This document shows positions 51,669-61,185 of a stretch of DNA of 64,000 nucleotides, in pieces. Both the position numbers and the translations under genes were made by a program. The first letter of the stretch is position 1. The number at the start of each line of letters is the position of its first letter. This DNA is from Curtobacterium sp. MCBA15_008. Its GTDB lineage: Bacteria > Actinomycetota > Actinomycetes > Actinomycetales > Microbacteriaceae. Under the pieces are notes generated by a model. That model worked only from the letters and a program-made list of their open reading frames with translations. It was not told the DNA's origin and searched no databases. Location of the stretch: positions 62,001-126,000 of the forward strand of contig NZ_MJGN01000011.1 of the NCBI RefSeq assembly GCF_001865065.1, in the 5' to 3' direction.

Positions 51669-53027
51669 ATGACGGCTCGCACGCTGAGCGCCGCTGTGTC
51701 CCACGTGGGGCGCATCCGTGCCAACAACCAGGACTCCGGCTACGCCGGACAGCACCTGTTCGCGGTCGCGGACGGCATGGGCGGACACGCCGGCGGCGAC
51801 GTCGCGTCGGCGATCGCGATCCGTCGCATCAGGGAAGTCGACCGCGAGTTCCCCTCCGCGCACGACGCCGAGTTCGCCCTGCAGTCGGCCCTCATCGCGG
51901 CCAACCAGCTCATCACCGAGACGGTGTTCGAGCACCAGGAACTGACCGGCATGGGCACCACGGTGTCCGCGATGATCCGGGTCGGCGACCAGATCGCGAT
52001 CGCCCACATCGGCGACTCGCGCATCTACCGGCACCGCGACGGCGAGCTGCAGCAGATCACGTCGGACCACACCTTCGTGCAGCGCCTCGTCGACAGCGGC
52101 CGCATCACCCCCGAGGAAGCCGCGGTCCACCCGCGCCGCTCGGTGCTCATGCGCGTGCTCGGCGACGTCGACGCCGCACCCGAGGTCGACACCGCGATCA
52201 TGGACATCCAGCCGGGCGACCGCTGGCTGCTCTGCTCGGACGGCCTGTCGTCGTACCTGGCGGAAGAGCGCATCCGGCACGCTCTCGCGTCGAACATGGA
52301 CGCGAACCAGGTGACGCAGCGCCTCGTGAAGGAGACGCTCGACCACGGCGCGCCCGACAACGTGACCGTCGTGGTGATGGACGTCACCGACACCGAGCCC
52401 GACGACGACGACGACGCGGCCACCACCGTCGGGTCCGCCGCAGCACCCCTGACCTTCGAGGCATCGACCGGCCGGAAGCCGATCCGCCTCCCCACGATCC
52501 TGCTGCACCCGCTCAAGGTCACGACCGCGCCCGAGGACTCGCACTTCGAGCCGGAGTCCGACCAGTTCTTCGCCGAGCTCATCGCCGAGGACCGCCGTCG
52601 CCGGATCCGCCGCCGGGTGTCGTGGACGATCGCCCTCGTGGTCGCCGTCGCCGTGCTCGTCGGTGCCGTCTTCCTCGGCTGGCGCATCATCCAGGACCAC
52701 TACTACGTCGGCACCGACCGCGGCACGGTCGCGATCTACAAGGGTGTCCAGCAGTCGATCGGCCCGATCGCGCTGTCCGACGTCTACGAGGACACCGACG
52801 TCACCGTGTCCTCCCTGCCCGACTACACGCGGGAGAACGTCCGCTCGACGATCAACGCGCAGTCCCTCGACGACGCGCGCGACATCGTCGACCGCCTGCG
52901 GAAGGCGGCCGCGACCGGGCAGGACCAGGCCGGCACCGGTGGTGACGGCGGCTCGTCGTCGCCGACCCCCACCCCGTCGGGCTCCCCGTCGTCGTCGCCC
53001 TCGGCCTCGCCCGGTGCGAAGCGATGA
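51669..53027 (+). CDS. pstP: PP2C-type Ser/Thr phosphatase PstP
   Basis: 452 residues. PP2C catalytic domain (1-240) with metal ligands in RANNQDSG, ADGMGGHAGGD, and GDSRIYRHRDG; then a linker, a membrane helix (TIALVVAVAVLVGAVFLGW, about 317-340) and an extracytoplasmic part ending in Ser/Pro repeats. Dephosphorylates PknA/PknB and their targets. Six nt after fhaB; overlaps rodA (ATGA). Confidence 0.96.
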   Translation: MTARTLSAAVSHVGRIRANNQDSGYAGQHLFAVADGMGGHAGGDVASAIAIRRIREVDREFPSAHDAEFALQSALIAANQLITETVFEHQELTGMGTTVSAMIRVGDQIAIAHIGDSRIYRHRDGELQQITSDHTFVQRLVDSGRITPEEAAVHPRRSVLMRVLGDVDAAPEVDTAIMDIQPGDRWLLCSDGLSSYLAEERIRHALASNMDANQVTQRLVKETLDHGAPDNVTVVVMDVTDTEPDDDDDAATTVGSAAAPLTFEASTGRKPIRLPTILLHPLKVTTAPEDSHFEPESDQFFAELIAEDRRRRIRRRVSWTIALVVAVAVLVGAVFLGWRIIQDHYYVGTDRGTVAIYKGVQQSIGPIALSDVYEDTDVTVSSLPDYTRENVRSTINAQSLDDARDIVDRLRKAAATGQDQAGTGGDGGSSSPTPTPSGSPSSSPSASPGAKR

Positions 53028-54460
53028 GCAACGCCACGGCGCAGTCCTTCACGCAGGCGATCACGATCAAGCTGCGTGAACCCGCGCGCGCCCGGAACCT
53101 CGAGCTCGTGCTGCTCGTCATCGCGTGCGGCATCTGCGCCGGCGCGATGGTGCTCGTGCAGCTCGGCACGAAGGGGCGGCTGTTCGACACCTCGGCGCTG
53201 TGGGTGGGCGCGGGGATCCTCGGGCTCGCACTCGTCATGCACGTGGTGCTCCGCGTCGTCGCGAAGAACGCCGACCCGTTCATCCTGCCCGTCGCCCTCG
53301 CCCTGAACGGCATCGGCATCGCGGAGATCTACCGCATCGACGTCCACGCCGACCACTTCGGGTGGGCCGCGTTCGGGGTCAAGCAGATGGTCTGGACGAT
53401 GCTCGCCATGGTCGCCGCCATCGTCGTGCTGCTGCTCGTCCGGAACCACCGGTTCCTCCAGCGGTACCGGTACATCTTCATGTTCGCGACGATCGCGCTG
53501 CTCCTCCTGCCGATCGTGCCCGGGCTCGGGCTGAACGTCGGCGGCGCGAGGGTCTGGATCAAGATCGGCTCGTTCACGTTCCAGCCCGGCGAGCTGGCGA
53601 AGATCACGATGGCGCTGTTCTTCGCGGGGTACCTCGTCACGGCACGCGACTCGCTGTCGATCGTCGGCCGGAAGTTCCTCGGCATGACCTTCCCCCGGGC
53701 CCGCGACCTCGGCCCGATCCTGGTCATGTGGGGCGCCGCCATGGGTGTCCTCGTGTTCCAGCGCGACCTCGGCACCGCGCTGCTGTACTTCGGCCTCTTC
53801 CTGGTGATGATCTACGTCGCCACCGGCCGGATCAGCTGGGTGGTCATCGGCCTCGCGCTCTTCGTCGGCGGCGCCCTCGTCGCGCAGTCCGCCCTCGTGT
53901 ACGTGCACGGCCGGTTCGAACAGTGGCTCGACCCGTTCAACCCCGTCATCTACAACCGCCTGTCGCAGGGCAGCGGGCAGTTGGTGACCGGGCTGTTCGG
54001 CTTCGCGAGCGGCGGCATCACCGGTACCGGGCTCGGCCAGGGACGCCCGTACCTGACCCCCGTCGCGAATGCCGACTACATCGTCGCCTCGCTCGGTGAG
54101 GAACTCGGGCTCATCGGCGTCTTCGCGATCCTCGCGCTGTTCATCATCCTGGCCTCGCGCGGCATGCGGGTCGGCTTCATGGCGCAGGACGACTTCGGCA
54201 AGCTGCTCGGCGTCGGCTTCGGCTTCACGATCGCCCTGCAGGTCTTCGTCGTCGTCGGCGGCATCACCCGGGTGATCCCGGTCACCGGCCTCACCACTCC
54301 GTTCATGGCAGCCGGTGGTTCCTCGCTCATCGCCAACTGGATCATCGCCGCGATGTTGCTGCGCCTGACCGACGCCATCCCCGCCGAGCAGCGCGTGCAG
54401 CAAGGCGCGATCCCAGCCGCTCGCGGACGTGGCACGACCAAGAAGGAGCGCACCCGATGA
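53024..54460 (+). CDS. rodA: SEDS-family peptidoglycan glycosyltransferase RodA
   Basis: 478 residues, about twelve membrane helices, and SEDS hallmarks: GGARVWIKIGSFTFQPGELAK, QRDLGTALLYFGLFLVM, YNRLSQGSGQLVTGLFGFASGG and SLGEELGLIG. Polymerises lipid II glycan strands together with the class B PBP encoded next (ATGA overlap). FtsW/RodA are distinguished here by the pairing with pbpA. Confidence 0.95.
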   Translation: MSNATAQSFTQAITIKLREPARARNLELVLLVIACGICAGAMVLVQLGTKGRLFDTSALWVGAGILGLALVMHVVLRVVAKNADPFILPVALALNGIGIAEIYRIDVHADHFGWAAFGVKQMVWTMLAMVAAIVVLLLVRNHRFLQRYRYIFMFATIALLLLPIVPGLGLNVGGARVWIKIGSFTFQPGELAKITMALFFAGYLVTARDSLSIVGRKFLGMTFPRARDLGPILVMWGAAMGVLVFQRDLGTALLYFGLFLVMIYVATGRISWVVIGLALFVGGALVAQSALVYVHGRFEQWLDPFNPVIYNRLSQGSGQLVTGLFGFASGGITGTGLGQGRPYLTPVANADYIVASLGEELGLIGVFAILALFIILASRGMRVGFMAQDDFGKLLGVGFGFTIALQVFVVVGGITRVIPVTGLTTPFMAAGGSSLIANWIIAAMLLRLTDAIPAEQRVQQGAIPAARGRGTTKKERTR

Positions 54461-55911
54461 ACCGACAGCTCCGCCGTGTCTCGACCGTCATCGTGCTCAT
54501 GTTCGTGGCACTGTTCGTGTCGACGACGTCGATCCAGTTCTTCGCCGCGGACTCGCTCCGCGCCGACCCCCGGAACTCGCGCACGATCCTCAACAGCTAC
54601 TCCACGAAGCGCGGGGCGATCCTCGTGCAGGGCAGCCCGATCGCCGAGTCGACCGCCGTGGACGACCAGTACCAGTACCAGCGGAAGTACACGAACGGCG
54701 ACCTCTACTCGGCCGTCACCGGGTACTTCACCATCGGGCAGGGCAGCGCCGGCGTCGAGGCCGCCGAGAACTCCGTGCTGTCCGGCAACTCGGACGCCTC
54801 GTTCTTCCAGAACCTCAACGCGATCCTCACCGGCCAGGACGTCCAGGGCGACAACGTCAACCTGACGATCGACCCGAAGGTGCAGCAGGCGGCGTACGAC
54901 GCGCTCGGCACGAACTCCGGTGCGGTCGTGGCGATCCAGCCGAAGACGGGCAAGATCCTCGCGATGGTCTCCAAGCCGTCCTACGACCCGAACACGCTCA
55001 CGTCACACGACACGGCGGACGTCGTCGCGAAGTTCAACGCCCTCGACCAGGCTGACAGCCACCCGCTGAAGAACCGCGCGTACGGCGGCGACCTCTACAC
55101 GCCGGGATCGGTGTTCAAGCTCATCGTCGCGTCGGCGGCGCTCGAGGGCGGCAAGTACACGCTCGACTCCGAGTTCCCGAACCCGTCGCGGCTGCAGCTC
55201 CCCGGCACCAGCACCTACATCAACAACGCCGAGGGTGGCTCGTGCGGCGGCGGCGACAAGGTGAAGCTGCGCACGGCGATCCAGTACTCGTGCAACATCC
55301 CCTTCGCGGAGCTCGGGCAGAAGCTCGGCTACGACGCGATCAAGAGCATGGCCGACAAGTACGGCTTCGGCGACGCGATCGAGATCCCCATGCGCGCCAC
55401 CGCCAGCCAGTACCCCGCGGTCGACTCGACGGCGCAGCTCATGCTCAGTTCGTTCGGACAGGCCAGCGTCCGGGTGTCCCCGCTGCAGATGGCGATGGTC
55501 TCGGCTGGCATCGCGAACGGCGGCAAGGTCATGCAGCCGTCCGTCGTCGACTCGATCACGACGAGTGACCTGAAGACGGTCGAGTCCTTCTCGCCGAAGC
55601 AGTACAGCGATCCGTTGTCCGCTTCGGAATCCGCCGACCTGACCGAGGCCATGCAGAGCGTCGTCAGCTCCGGGACCGGCACCAATGCCAAGATCAACGG
55701 TGTCGACGTCGCAGGGAAGACGGGCACGGCCGAGGGCGGCACGGGCGACCCGTACACGCTCTGGTTCACGGGCTTCGCCCCGGCGAAGGACCCCGAGGTG
55801 GCCGTCGCGGTCGTCGTCGGGAACGGCGGCGGGCTCGGGCAGTCCGGCGTCGGCAACACGGTCGCGGCCCCGGTCGCGAAGAAAGTCATGGAGGCGGTGC
55901 TGAACAAATGA
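54457..55911 (+). CDS. pbpA: Class B penicillin-binding protein PbpA
   Basis: 484 residues. One N-terminal membrane helix (VSTVIVLMFVALFVSTTSI), dimerisation domain, and transpeptidase with Ser218-V-F-Lys221, Ser278-C-Asn280 and Lys421-Thr-Gly. Cross-links peptidoglycan with RodA. Overlaps rodA and pknA by four nt each. Confidence 0.96.
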   Translation: MNRQLRRVSTVIVLMFVALFVSTTSIQFFAADSLRADPRNSRTILNSYSTKRGAILVQGSPIAESTAVDDQYQYQRKYTNGDLYSAVTGYFTIGQGSAGVEAAENSVLSGNSDASFFQNLNAILTGQDVQGDNVNLTIDPKVQQAAYDALGTNSGAVVAIQPKTGKILAMVSKPSYDPNTLTSHDTADVVAKFNALDQADSHPLKNRAYGGDLYTPGSVFKLIVASAALEGGKYTLDSEFPNPSRLQLPGTSTYINNAEGGSCGGGDKVKLRTAIQYSCNIPFAELGQKLGYDAIKSMADKYGFGDAIEIPMRATASQYPAVDSTAQLMLSSFGQASVRVSPLQMAMVSAGIANGGKVMQPSVVDSITTSDLKTVESFSPKQYSDPLSASESADLTEAMQSVVSSGTGTNAKINGVDVAGKTGTAEGGTGDPYTLWFTGFAPAKDPEVAVAVVVGNGGGLGQSGVGNTVAAPVAKKVMEAVLNK

Positions 55912-57665
55912 GACCCACCAGCGGACTCACCTTCGGTGGGCGGTACCAACTCTCGTCCCGGGTCGCCATCGGCGGCATGGGAGAGGTGTGGCAGGCCACC
56001 GACCTCGTCATCGGTCGCACCGTGGCACTCAAGATCCTCAAGGACGAGTACCTCGGCGACCCGGGCTTCCTCGAGCGCTTCCGCGCGGAGGCCCGTCACG
56101 CAGCGCTCGTCAACCACGAGGGCATCGCCAACGTGTTCGACTACGGCGAGGAGGACGGCAGCGCCTACCTCGTGATGGAGCTCGTCCCCGGCGAGGCGCT
56201 CTCGACCATGATCGAGCGGGAGCACACGCTGCCCGTCGACAAGGTCCTCGACATCGTGGCGCAGACGGCGAACGCCCTGCAGGCCGCGCACGCCGTGGGC
56301 CTCGTGCACCGCGACATCAAGCCCGGCAACCTGCTCATCACGCCGGACGGCCGCGTCAAGATCACCGACTTCGGCATCGCCCGGATCGCCGACCAGGTCC
56401 CGCTCACCGCGACCGGCCAGGTCATGGGCACCGTGCAGTACCTCTCGCCGGAGCAGGCGAGCGGACACCCCGCGTCGCCGTCGACGGACATCTACTCGCT
56501 CGGCATCGTCGCGTACGAGTGCCTGGCCGGGCGCCGTCCCTTCACGGGCGAGTCGCAGGTCGCGATCGCCATGGCGCACATCAACGAGCAGCCGCCGGCG
56601 CTCCCCGGGGACATCCCGGAGCCGGTCTCGGCCCTGGTGATGTCCTGCATCGCGAAGAAGCCCGCCGACCGTCCGGCCACCGCGGCCAACCTTGCGCGCG
56701 CCGCGCAGGCACTCCGTCGTGGCGACGTCGCTGCGGCCACCGTCGCCGTGCCGGCCATCGCGGCCGGCGGCACGGTGGCGTTCAACCCGCCGCAGGGCCA
56801 GGGGAACGACGCCGCGACCGCACTCATCGGCACGACCCAGGCCGGTGCGGTCACGGGTGGTCCCGGAACGCCGGGCTCCCCGATCGACGGCGAGGACGAG
56901 GAACCGAAGAAGCGCCGCGCGTGGATCTGGTGGCTCGTCGGGGTCATCGCCGTGCTGGTCATCGGCGGGGTCGTCGCCGCGTTCGCGTTGAACGGCAACC
57001 AGCAGCCCGAACCGACGCGCTCGTCCACGAGCTCGTCCCAGTCCACGCCGACACGCTCCCAGCCCCCGTCGCCGAGCGCCACACCCACCCAGACGCGCGT
57101 GCTCGTCAACTCGGCGGACTACGAGGGGCTCTCCGTCACCGACGCCCAGGCCAAGCTGCAGTCGGTCGGCCTGACCTCGCGCGTCGAGGACGGCGACCCG
57201 GCCCCGAGCGCCGACAAGGCGAACACGGTCCAGTCGATCAGCCCGACCGGCAGCCTCGCCCTCGGATCGCTGGTCGTCATCCAGCAGTACACGGCGCAGC
57301 CGACGGTCAACCAGCCGAACTCGGCGTCACCGGGCACGGTGTCGGCCGACGGCCAGGTCACCTTCAGCTGGGCAGCCGCCACGTGCCCGACGGGCTACAC
57401 CGTGGCGTCGTACGCGTACACGATCACGGGCGGCAAGGACACCTCAAGCCAGACCTCGGGCACGCTCGACGCCGACCACCGCTCGGTCACCGTGCAGATC
57501 GACGCCGTCGGCAAGTCCGCGTCGCTGAGCTACACCGTGACGTGCGGCAACCTGACCGCGTCGGCCGCGTCGGAGAGCGCCGCGAGCGACACCTGGCAGG
57601 CCACGGGCGAGCCGACGGTCGACCCGACGGACGGCAACAACCCCAGCCAGGCACCGCAGGACTGA
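55908..57665 (+). CDS. pknA: Ser/Thr protein kinase PknA
   Basis: 585 residues. Kinase domain 1-270: glycine loop RVAIGGMGEVWQA, catalytic Lys in VALKIL, VHRDIKPGNLL, TDFGIARI, YLSPEQA. Then a linker, a membrane helix (WLVGVIAVLVIGGVVAAFAL, about 340-362), one PASTA-like domain (LSVTDAQAKLQSVGLTSRV) and a Ser/Thr-rich beta domain with two Cys (AATCPTGYT, YTVTCGNLT). Mycobacterial PknA lacks such an extracellular part, so this resembles the longer corynebacterial/microbacterial form. ATG overlaps pbpA's stop. Confidence 0.95.
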   Translation: MRPTSGLTFGGRYQLSSRVAIGGMGEVWQATDLVIGRTVALKILKDEYLGDPGFLERFRAEARHAALVNHEGIANVFDYGEEDGSAYLVMELVPGEALSTMIEREHTLPVDKVLDIVAQTANALQAAHAVGLVHRDIKPGNLLITPDGRVKITDFGIARIADQVPLTATGQVMGTVQYLSPEQASGHPASPSTDIYSLGIVAYECLAGRRPFTGESQVAIAMAHINEQPPALPGDIPEPVSALVMSCIAKKPADRPATAANLARAAQALRRGDVAAATVAVPAIAAGGTVAFNPPQGQGNDAATALIGTTQAGAVTGGPGTPGSPIDGEDEEPKKRRAWIWWLVGVIAVLVIGGVVAAFALNGNQQPEPTRSSTSSSQSTPTRSQPPSPSATPTQTRVLVNSADYEGLSVTDAQAKLQSVGLTSRVEDGDPAPSADKANTVQSISPTGSLALGSLVVIQQYTAQPTVNQPNSASPGTVSADGQVTFSWAAATCPTGYTVASYAYTITGGKDTSSQTSGTLDADHRSVTVQIDAVGKSASLSYTVTCGNLTASAASESAASDTWQATGEPTVDPTDGNNPSQAPQD

Positions 57666-57672
57666 CCCTCGG

Positions 57673-57720
57673 ACGGGGGCTCGCGACACCGTTGCGTAAC
57701 GGTTCGGTCGGGGCCCCCGT
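57673..57720. terminator. Nested hairpin between pknA and pknB
   Basis: Outer stem ACGGGGGC/GCCCCCGT (57673-57680 with 57713-57720) encloses ACCGTT-GCGT-AACGGT (57688-57703). Ends the fhaA-pknA operon; pknB has its own -10 (TACACT, 57750-57755). Confidence 0.7.
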
Positions 57721-57782
57721 CGCCAGCGTCTCACCAGGAACGGCTGCCGTACACTGGCCCGGACGGACATTCGGAGGAGTAC

Positions 57783-59579
57783 GTGCCAGAAGGTGTGACC
57801 GCGGGGATCACCCTCCTCGCCAACCGCTACGAGATCGGTGAAGTCATCGGTCGGGGCGGCATGGCCACTGTGCATCTGGGCAACGACACCCGCCTCGGAC
57901 GCAAGGTCGCGGTGAAGTTGCTCAAGCCGAGCCTCGCCAACGACCCGGCCTTCCGTACCCGGTTCCGGCAGGAAGCCCAGGCCGCCGCGCGCATGGCGCA
58001 CCCGACGATCGTCCGGGTCTACGACGCGGGCGAAGAGACCGTCACCGAGACCTCGGGTGCCGAGGTGCAGGTGCCGTTCATCGTCATGGAGCACGTCGAG
58101 GGGCGGCCGCTCTCCGACATCATCGGCGACGGCCCGGTCGCGCCGGACGAAGCCGTGCGCATCACCGAGGGCATCCTCACCGCGCTGGAGTACTCCCACC
58201 GTGCCGGGGTCGTGCACCGCGACATCAAGCCCGCCAACGTCATGGTCACGCACTCCGGCCAGGTCAAGGTCATGGACTTCGGCATCGCCCGGGCCATCAC
58301 CGACACCTCGGCCACGGTCGCGCAGACCACCTCGATCCTCGGCACGGCGTCGTACTTCTCACCGGAGCAGGCGCGCGGCGAGACCGTCGACGCCCGCACC
58401 GACGTGTACTCGACCGGTGTCGTGCTGTTCGAGCTCCTGACCGGCCGTGCACCCTTCATCGGCGACTCCCCGGTCGCCGTCGCCTACCAGCACGTCAGCG
58501 AGCAGCCGGTCGCGCCGTCCACGCTCGTCCCCGCGGTCTCACCCGCGCTCGACGCCGTCACGCTGCACGCGCTCGTGAAGGACCGCACCCGCCGCTACCA
58601 GAACGCCGCCGAGTTCCGCACGGAGCTGCAGCAGGCCGCCGCGGGGCACGTCCCCGCCTCGACCCGCAAGCTGCACCAGGCTTCGGCCAACGACGCCTCG
58701 ACGATGTTGTTCGGGGTCAACCCGCGCACGACGTCGAACCCGGCGGTCGCCTTCCGCGAGCTCGACGACGACACCGCCGAGCACCGCCCGCAGCGCACCC
58801 AGAACCGTCCCCCCGTGGCGTGGATCTGGGTCGGCATCCTGCTGACCGCCGCGGTCATCGTGGCCGTGGTGTTCTTCGTCGCCAACCTGCAACCGGGCAA
58901 GCCGCCGGTGTCGTCGTCGGTCAGCGTGCCGAACGTCGTCGGTGCCACCTGGGACTCCGCATCGACCGCGCTCGAGAAGCGCGACCTCGGTGCCGTCAAG
59001 GTCGAGGAGAACTCCGACGACGTCGAGAAGGGCACGGTCATCCGCACCGAGCCCGGCTCCGGCACCAACGTCGCCCGCAGTCAGGACGTCCGCGTCGTCG
59101 TGTCGCTCGGACCGCAGCAGATCGCCATCCCCGACCTCGCGAGTCAGGCGCAGGCCGCGGCCGAGAAGACCCTGAAGGACGCCGGCTTCGCGGTCGGCGC
59201 CATCAACTCGGACTACTCGCCGGACGTTCCCGAAGGCACGGTCATGAGCACCGACCCGGCGAACGGCACCCAGCACACGAAGGGCACCGTGGTGAACCTC
59301 ACGGTGTCGAACGGCAAGGTCGAGCTGCCGGACGTCACGCAGCAGCCGTTCTCGACGGCCAACGCCACGCTCGCTGCCCTCGGGCTCACGGTCACGCCCG
59401 CGCCGACGAACTCCTGCACGGGCGGCACAGTCACGCAGCAGAACGCCCCCGCCGGTGACATCGCTCAGGGCAGCACCGTCGTCCTGACGTACTGCGCCGC
59501 AGCCGCTCAGCCGAGCCAGCCGGCGGCGCCGGGCGGAGACGACAACGGCGGCGACAACGGCGGGGACGACGGTCGCTGA
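57783..59579 (+). CDS. pknB: Ser/Thr protein kinase PknB with three PASTA domains
   Basis: 598 residues. Kinase domain: IGRGGMATVHLG, VAVKLLKP, VHRDIKPANVMV, VMDFGIARA, activation-loop Thr residues and YFSPEQARGE. Membrane helix about 345-369 (VGILLTAAVIVAVVFFVANL). Three PASTA repeats (VPNVVGATWDSASTAL, IPDLASQAQAAAEKTL, LPDVTQQPFSTANATL) that sense lipid II or muropeptides, then a Gly/Asp tail. GTG 57783 with GGAGG five nt upstream. Separate promoter from pknA. Confidence 0.96.
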   Translation: MPEGVTAGITLLANRYEIGEVIGRGGMATVHLGNDTRLGRKVAVKLLKPSLANDPAFRTRFRQEAQAAARMAHPTIVRVYDAGEETVTETSGAEVQVPFIVMEHVEGRPLSDIIGDGPVAPDEAVRITEGILTALEYSHRAGVVHRDIKPANVMVTHSGQVKVMDFGIARAITDTSATVAQTTSILGTASYFSPEQARGETVDARTDVYSTGVVLFELLTGRAPFIGDSPVAVAYQHVSEQPVAPSTLVPAVSPALDAVTLHALVKDRTRRYQNAAEFRTELQQAAAGHVPASTRKLHQASANDASTMLFGVNPRTTSNPAVAFRELDDDTAEHRPQRTQNRPPVAWIWVGILLTAAVIVAVVFFVANLQPGKPPVSSSVSVPNVVGATWDSASTALEKRDLGAVKVEENSDDVEKGTVIRTEPGSGTNVARSQDVRVVVSLGPQQIAIPDLASQAQAAAEKTLKDAGFAVGAINSDYSPDVPEGTVMSTDPANGTQHTKGTVVNLTVSNGKVELPDVTQQPFSTANATLAALGLTVTPAPTNSCTGGTVTQQNAPAGDIAQGSTVVLTYCAAAAQPSQPAAPGGDDNGGDNGGDDGR

Positions 59580-59619
59580 CCGACGCCGGACCGACGTGAG
59601 GCCCGTACCGGACGCGTGA

Positions 59620-59687
59620 CGTGCCTCCAGGCCCGTGTCACGGATCCAACGGAACGCGACCTGCCGAGCTGGCTGCCTGGAGGCACG
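59620..59687. repeat. Split copy of the dispersed repeat
   Basis: CGTGCCTCCAGGC (59620-59632) and its exact inverse (59675-59687) with a 42-nt spacer, between the convergent pknB and pabA genes. Confidence 0.7.
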
Positions 59688-59715
59688 GATCGCCTCCCAC
59701 GGACAGCCCCGCCGG

Positions 59716-59743
59716 GGTGGGCGCCGGTCCACGGCCGCCCACC
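59716..59743. terminator. Terminator hairpin before pabA 3' end
   Basis: GGTGGGCG/CGCCCACC stem with 12-nt loop, 36 nt beyond the pabA stop on its strand; also able to stop pknB transcripts. Confidence 0.5.
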
Positions 59744-59779
59744 GGTCCGCGTCAGGACGCGCGGTGAGCAGTCGGGCTC

Positions 59780-60424
59780 TCAGGCGCGGTGCGCGGCGAT
59801 GAGCGGGTTGAGTCCCGCTGCGCGGTCTGCGGCGCCGTCGAGGCCGGTGGTCTCGAGCCAGTTGCCGACCATGCGGTAGCCGCCCTCGGTCAGCACGGAC
59901 TCCGGGTGGAACTGCACGCCGTAGACGGGGTGCTCGCGGTGCTGCACGCCCATGATCACGCCGCCACCCGTCCGGGCGGTGACGGTGAGCTCGTCGGGGA
60001 CGGTGTCGTCGACGATGGCGAGCGAGTGGTACCGCGTCGCGGTGAAGGGGTGCGGGACGCCGGTGAAGAGCGCACTGTCGTCGTGGTCGACCTCCGACGT
60101 CTTGCCGTGCATGAGCTCTTCGGCGTGCGTGACGGTCGCCCCGAGGGCCTCGGCGATGGCCTGGTGACCGAGGCAGACCCCGAGCAGCGGTGTGTCCGCG
60201 GTGATGGCTGCGTGGACGGTCGCGATGGAGATGCCGGCGTCGGCGGGTGTTCCCGGCCCGGGCGACAGCAGCACGCCGTCGTACTCGGCGATCCGGTCGG
60301 CGATCTCGGACTCGGGGAACGCGTCGTTCCGGACCACGTCGGTGTCGGCGCCGAGCTGCTGGACGTACCCGTTCAGCGTGTAGACGAAGCTGTCGTAGTT
60401 GTCGACGACGAGGATCCTGGTCAT
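59780..60424 (-). CDS. pabA: Anthranilate/aminodeoxychorismate synthase glutaminase subunit
   Basis: 214 residues, class I glutamine amidotransferase: LVVDNYDSFVYTL, LLSPGPGTPADAG, nucleophile Cys in GVCLGHQAI, and His/Glu in GVQFHPESVLTEGG. Supplies ammonia for p-aminobenzoate (folate) or anthranilate (tryptophan) synthesis. The same position beside pknB in mycobacteria is annotated trpG/pabA. ATG 60422-60424 has GGTGGAG close upstream. Confidence 0.93.
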   Translation of the reverse strand: MTRILVVDNYDSFVYTLNGYVQQLGADTDVVRNDAFPESEIADRIAEYDGVLLSPGPGTPADAGISIATVHAAITADTPLLGVCLGHQAIAEALGATVTHAEELMHGKTSEVDHDDSALFTGVPHPFTATRYHSLAIVDDTVPDELTVTARTGGGVIMGVQHREHPVYGVQFHPESVLTEGGYRMVGNWLETTGLDGAADRAAGLNPLIAAHRA

Positions 60425-60505
60425 GGCGCTCCACCGTACTCGTGGGGGATGTGTGCAGCGGGCTGAGAGTCTTCCCACACACGTGGTCACGGTAGGATAC
60501 CGGCC

Positions 60506-60760
60506 ATGGCCAAGGACAAGGACCGCACCAAGCCCGCCCGGAGGACCCGAGCCGACTCGGTCGAGACCGCGGGGGACCAGCCGAACCCCGTCTGGTTCAA
60601 GCCGGTCATGTTCGGCTTCATGCTCATCGGGCTCGCCTGGGTGATCGTCTTCTACATCTCGAACACGACCCTCCCGGTGCCGTCACTCGGCTCCTGGAAC
60701 ATCCTCATCGGGTTCGGCATCATGTTCGTGGGCTTCCTCATGACCACCCGCTGGCGCTAG
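60506..60760 (+). CDS. crgA: Cell division protein CrgA
   Basis: 84 residues: basic N-terminus (MAKDKDRTKPARRTRADS), then NPVWFKPVMFGFMLIGLAWV and two membrane helices (VIVFYISNT, LIGFGIMFVGFLMTTRW), the standard CrgA layout. Interacts with FtsZ-ring proteins and PBPs in actinobacteria. Leaderless start: TAGGAT (60493-60498), seven nt, ATG. Confidence 0.95.
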   Translation: MAKDKDRTKPARRTRADSVETAGDQPNPVWFKPVMFGFMLIGLAWVIVFYISNTTLPVPSLGSWNILIGFGIMFVGFLMTTRWR

Positions 60761-60896
60761 CCCACCGGCCCCATCGCTTCCCGACGCCCGTCGCACCGCA
60801 AGGTGCGGCGGGCGTCGTCGTTCCGTGAGCGTGGCCAGAGCCGTCGTTCCTGGTCGCGCCAAAGGTCGTCGTTCCCGAGGGCGCGGTCCGAATCTG

Positions 60897-61100
60897 TTCT
60901 CCACAAGCCCGAGCAGCGCGTGGACCCGCTCTCCCCATGCTCGGACCGGTTCTCCACAGTTCTCCACACTTTCCACACTGCTGTCCACACACCAGCCCCG
61001 AAGTTATCCACAACTCAGTCCACAGTGGGGATAATCACACCCGTGTAACTCACCGGTTTGTCCACACCTGTGGACAACTCGCTCGTGCACGTGTGGAAAG
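60897..61100. other. Cluster of DnaA-box-like 9-mers (oriC-like region)
   Basis: Perfect TTATCCACA at 61004-61012, TTGTCCACA at 61058-61066 and its inverse TGTGGACAA at 61069-61077. Near matches are TTCTCCACA at 60897, 60950 and 60960; CTTTCCACA at 60969; CTGTCCACA at 60981; CAGTCCACA at 61016; TGGGGATAA at 61026 (minus); and TGTGGAAAG at 61092 (minus). It fills the otherwise empty crgA-rhomboid gap (60761-61185). It could be the replication origin, a DnaA-titration or regulatory site; sequence alone does not decide. Confidence 0.65.
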
Positions 61101-61185
61101 CGTCTCCGGACGACTCCGGGGCGGGACGACGAACGCCCCGTCGCGGAGGGCGACGGGGCGTTCGAGGTGAGCCGATCGGAGCGGG

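Noticed and set aside
60897-61100. Naming the DnaA-box cluster oriC outright
   Set aside because: dnaA and dnaN are outside the window and no skew data can be computed here.
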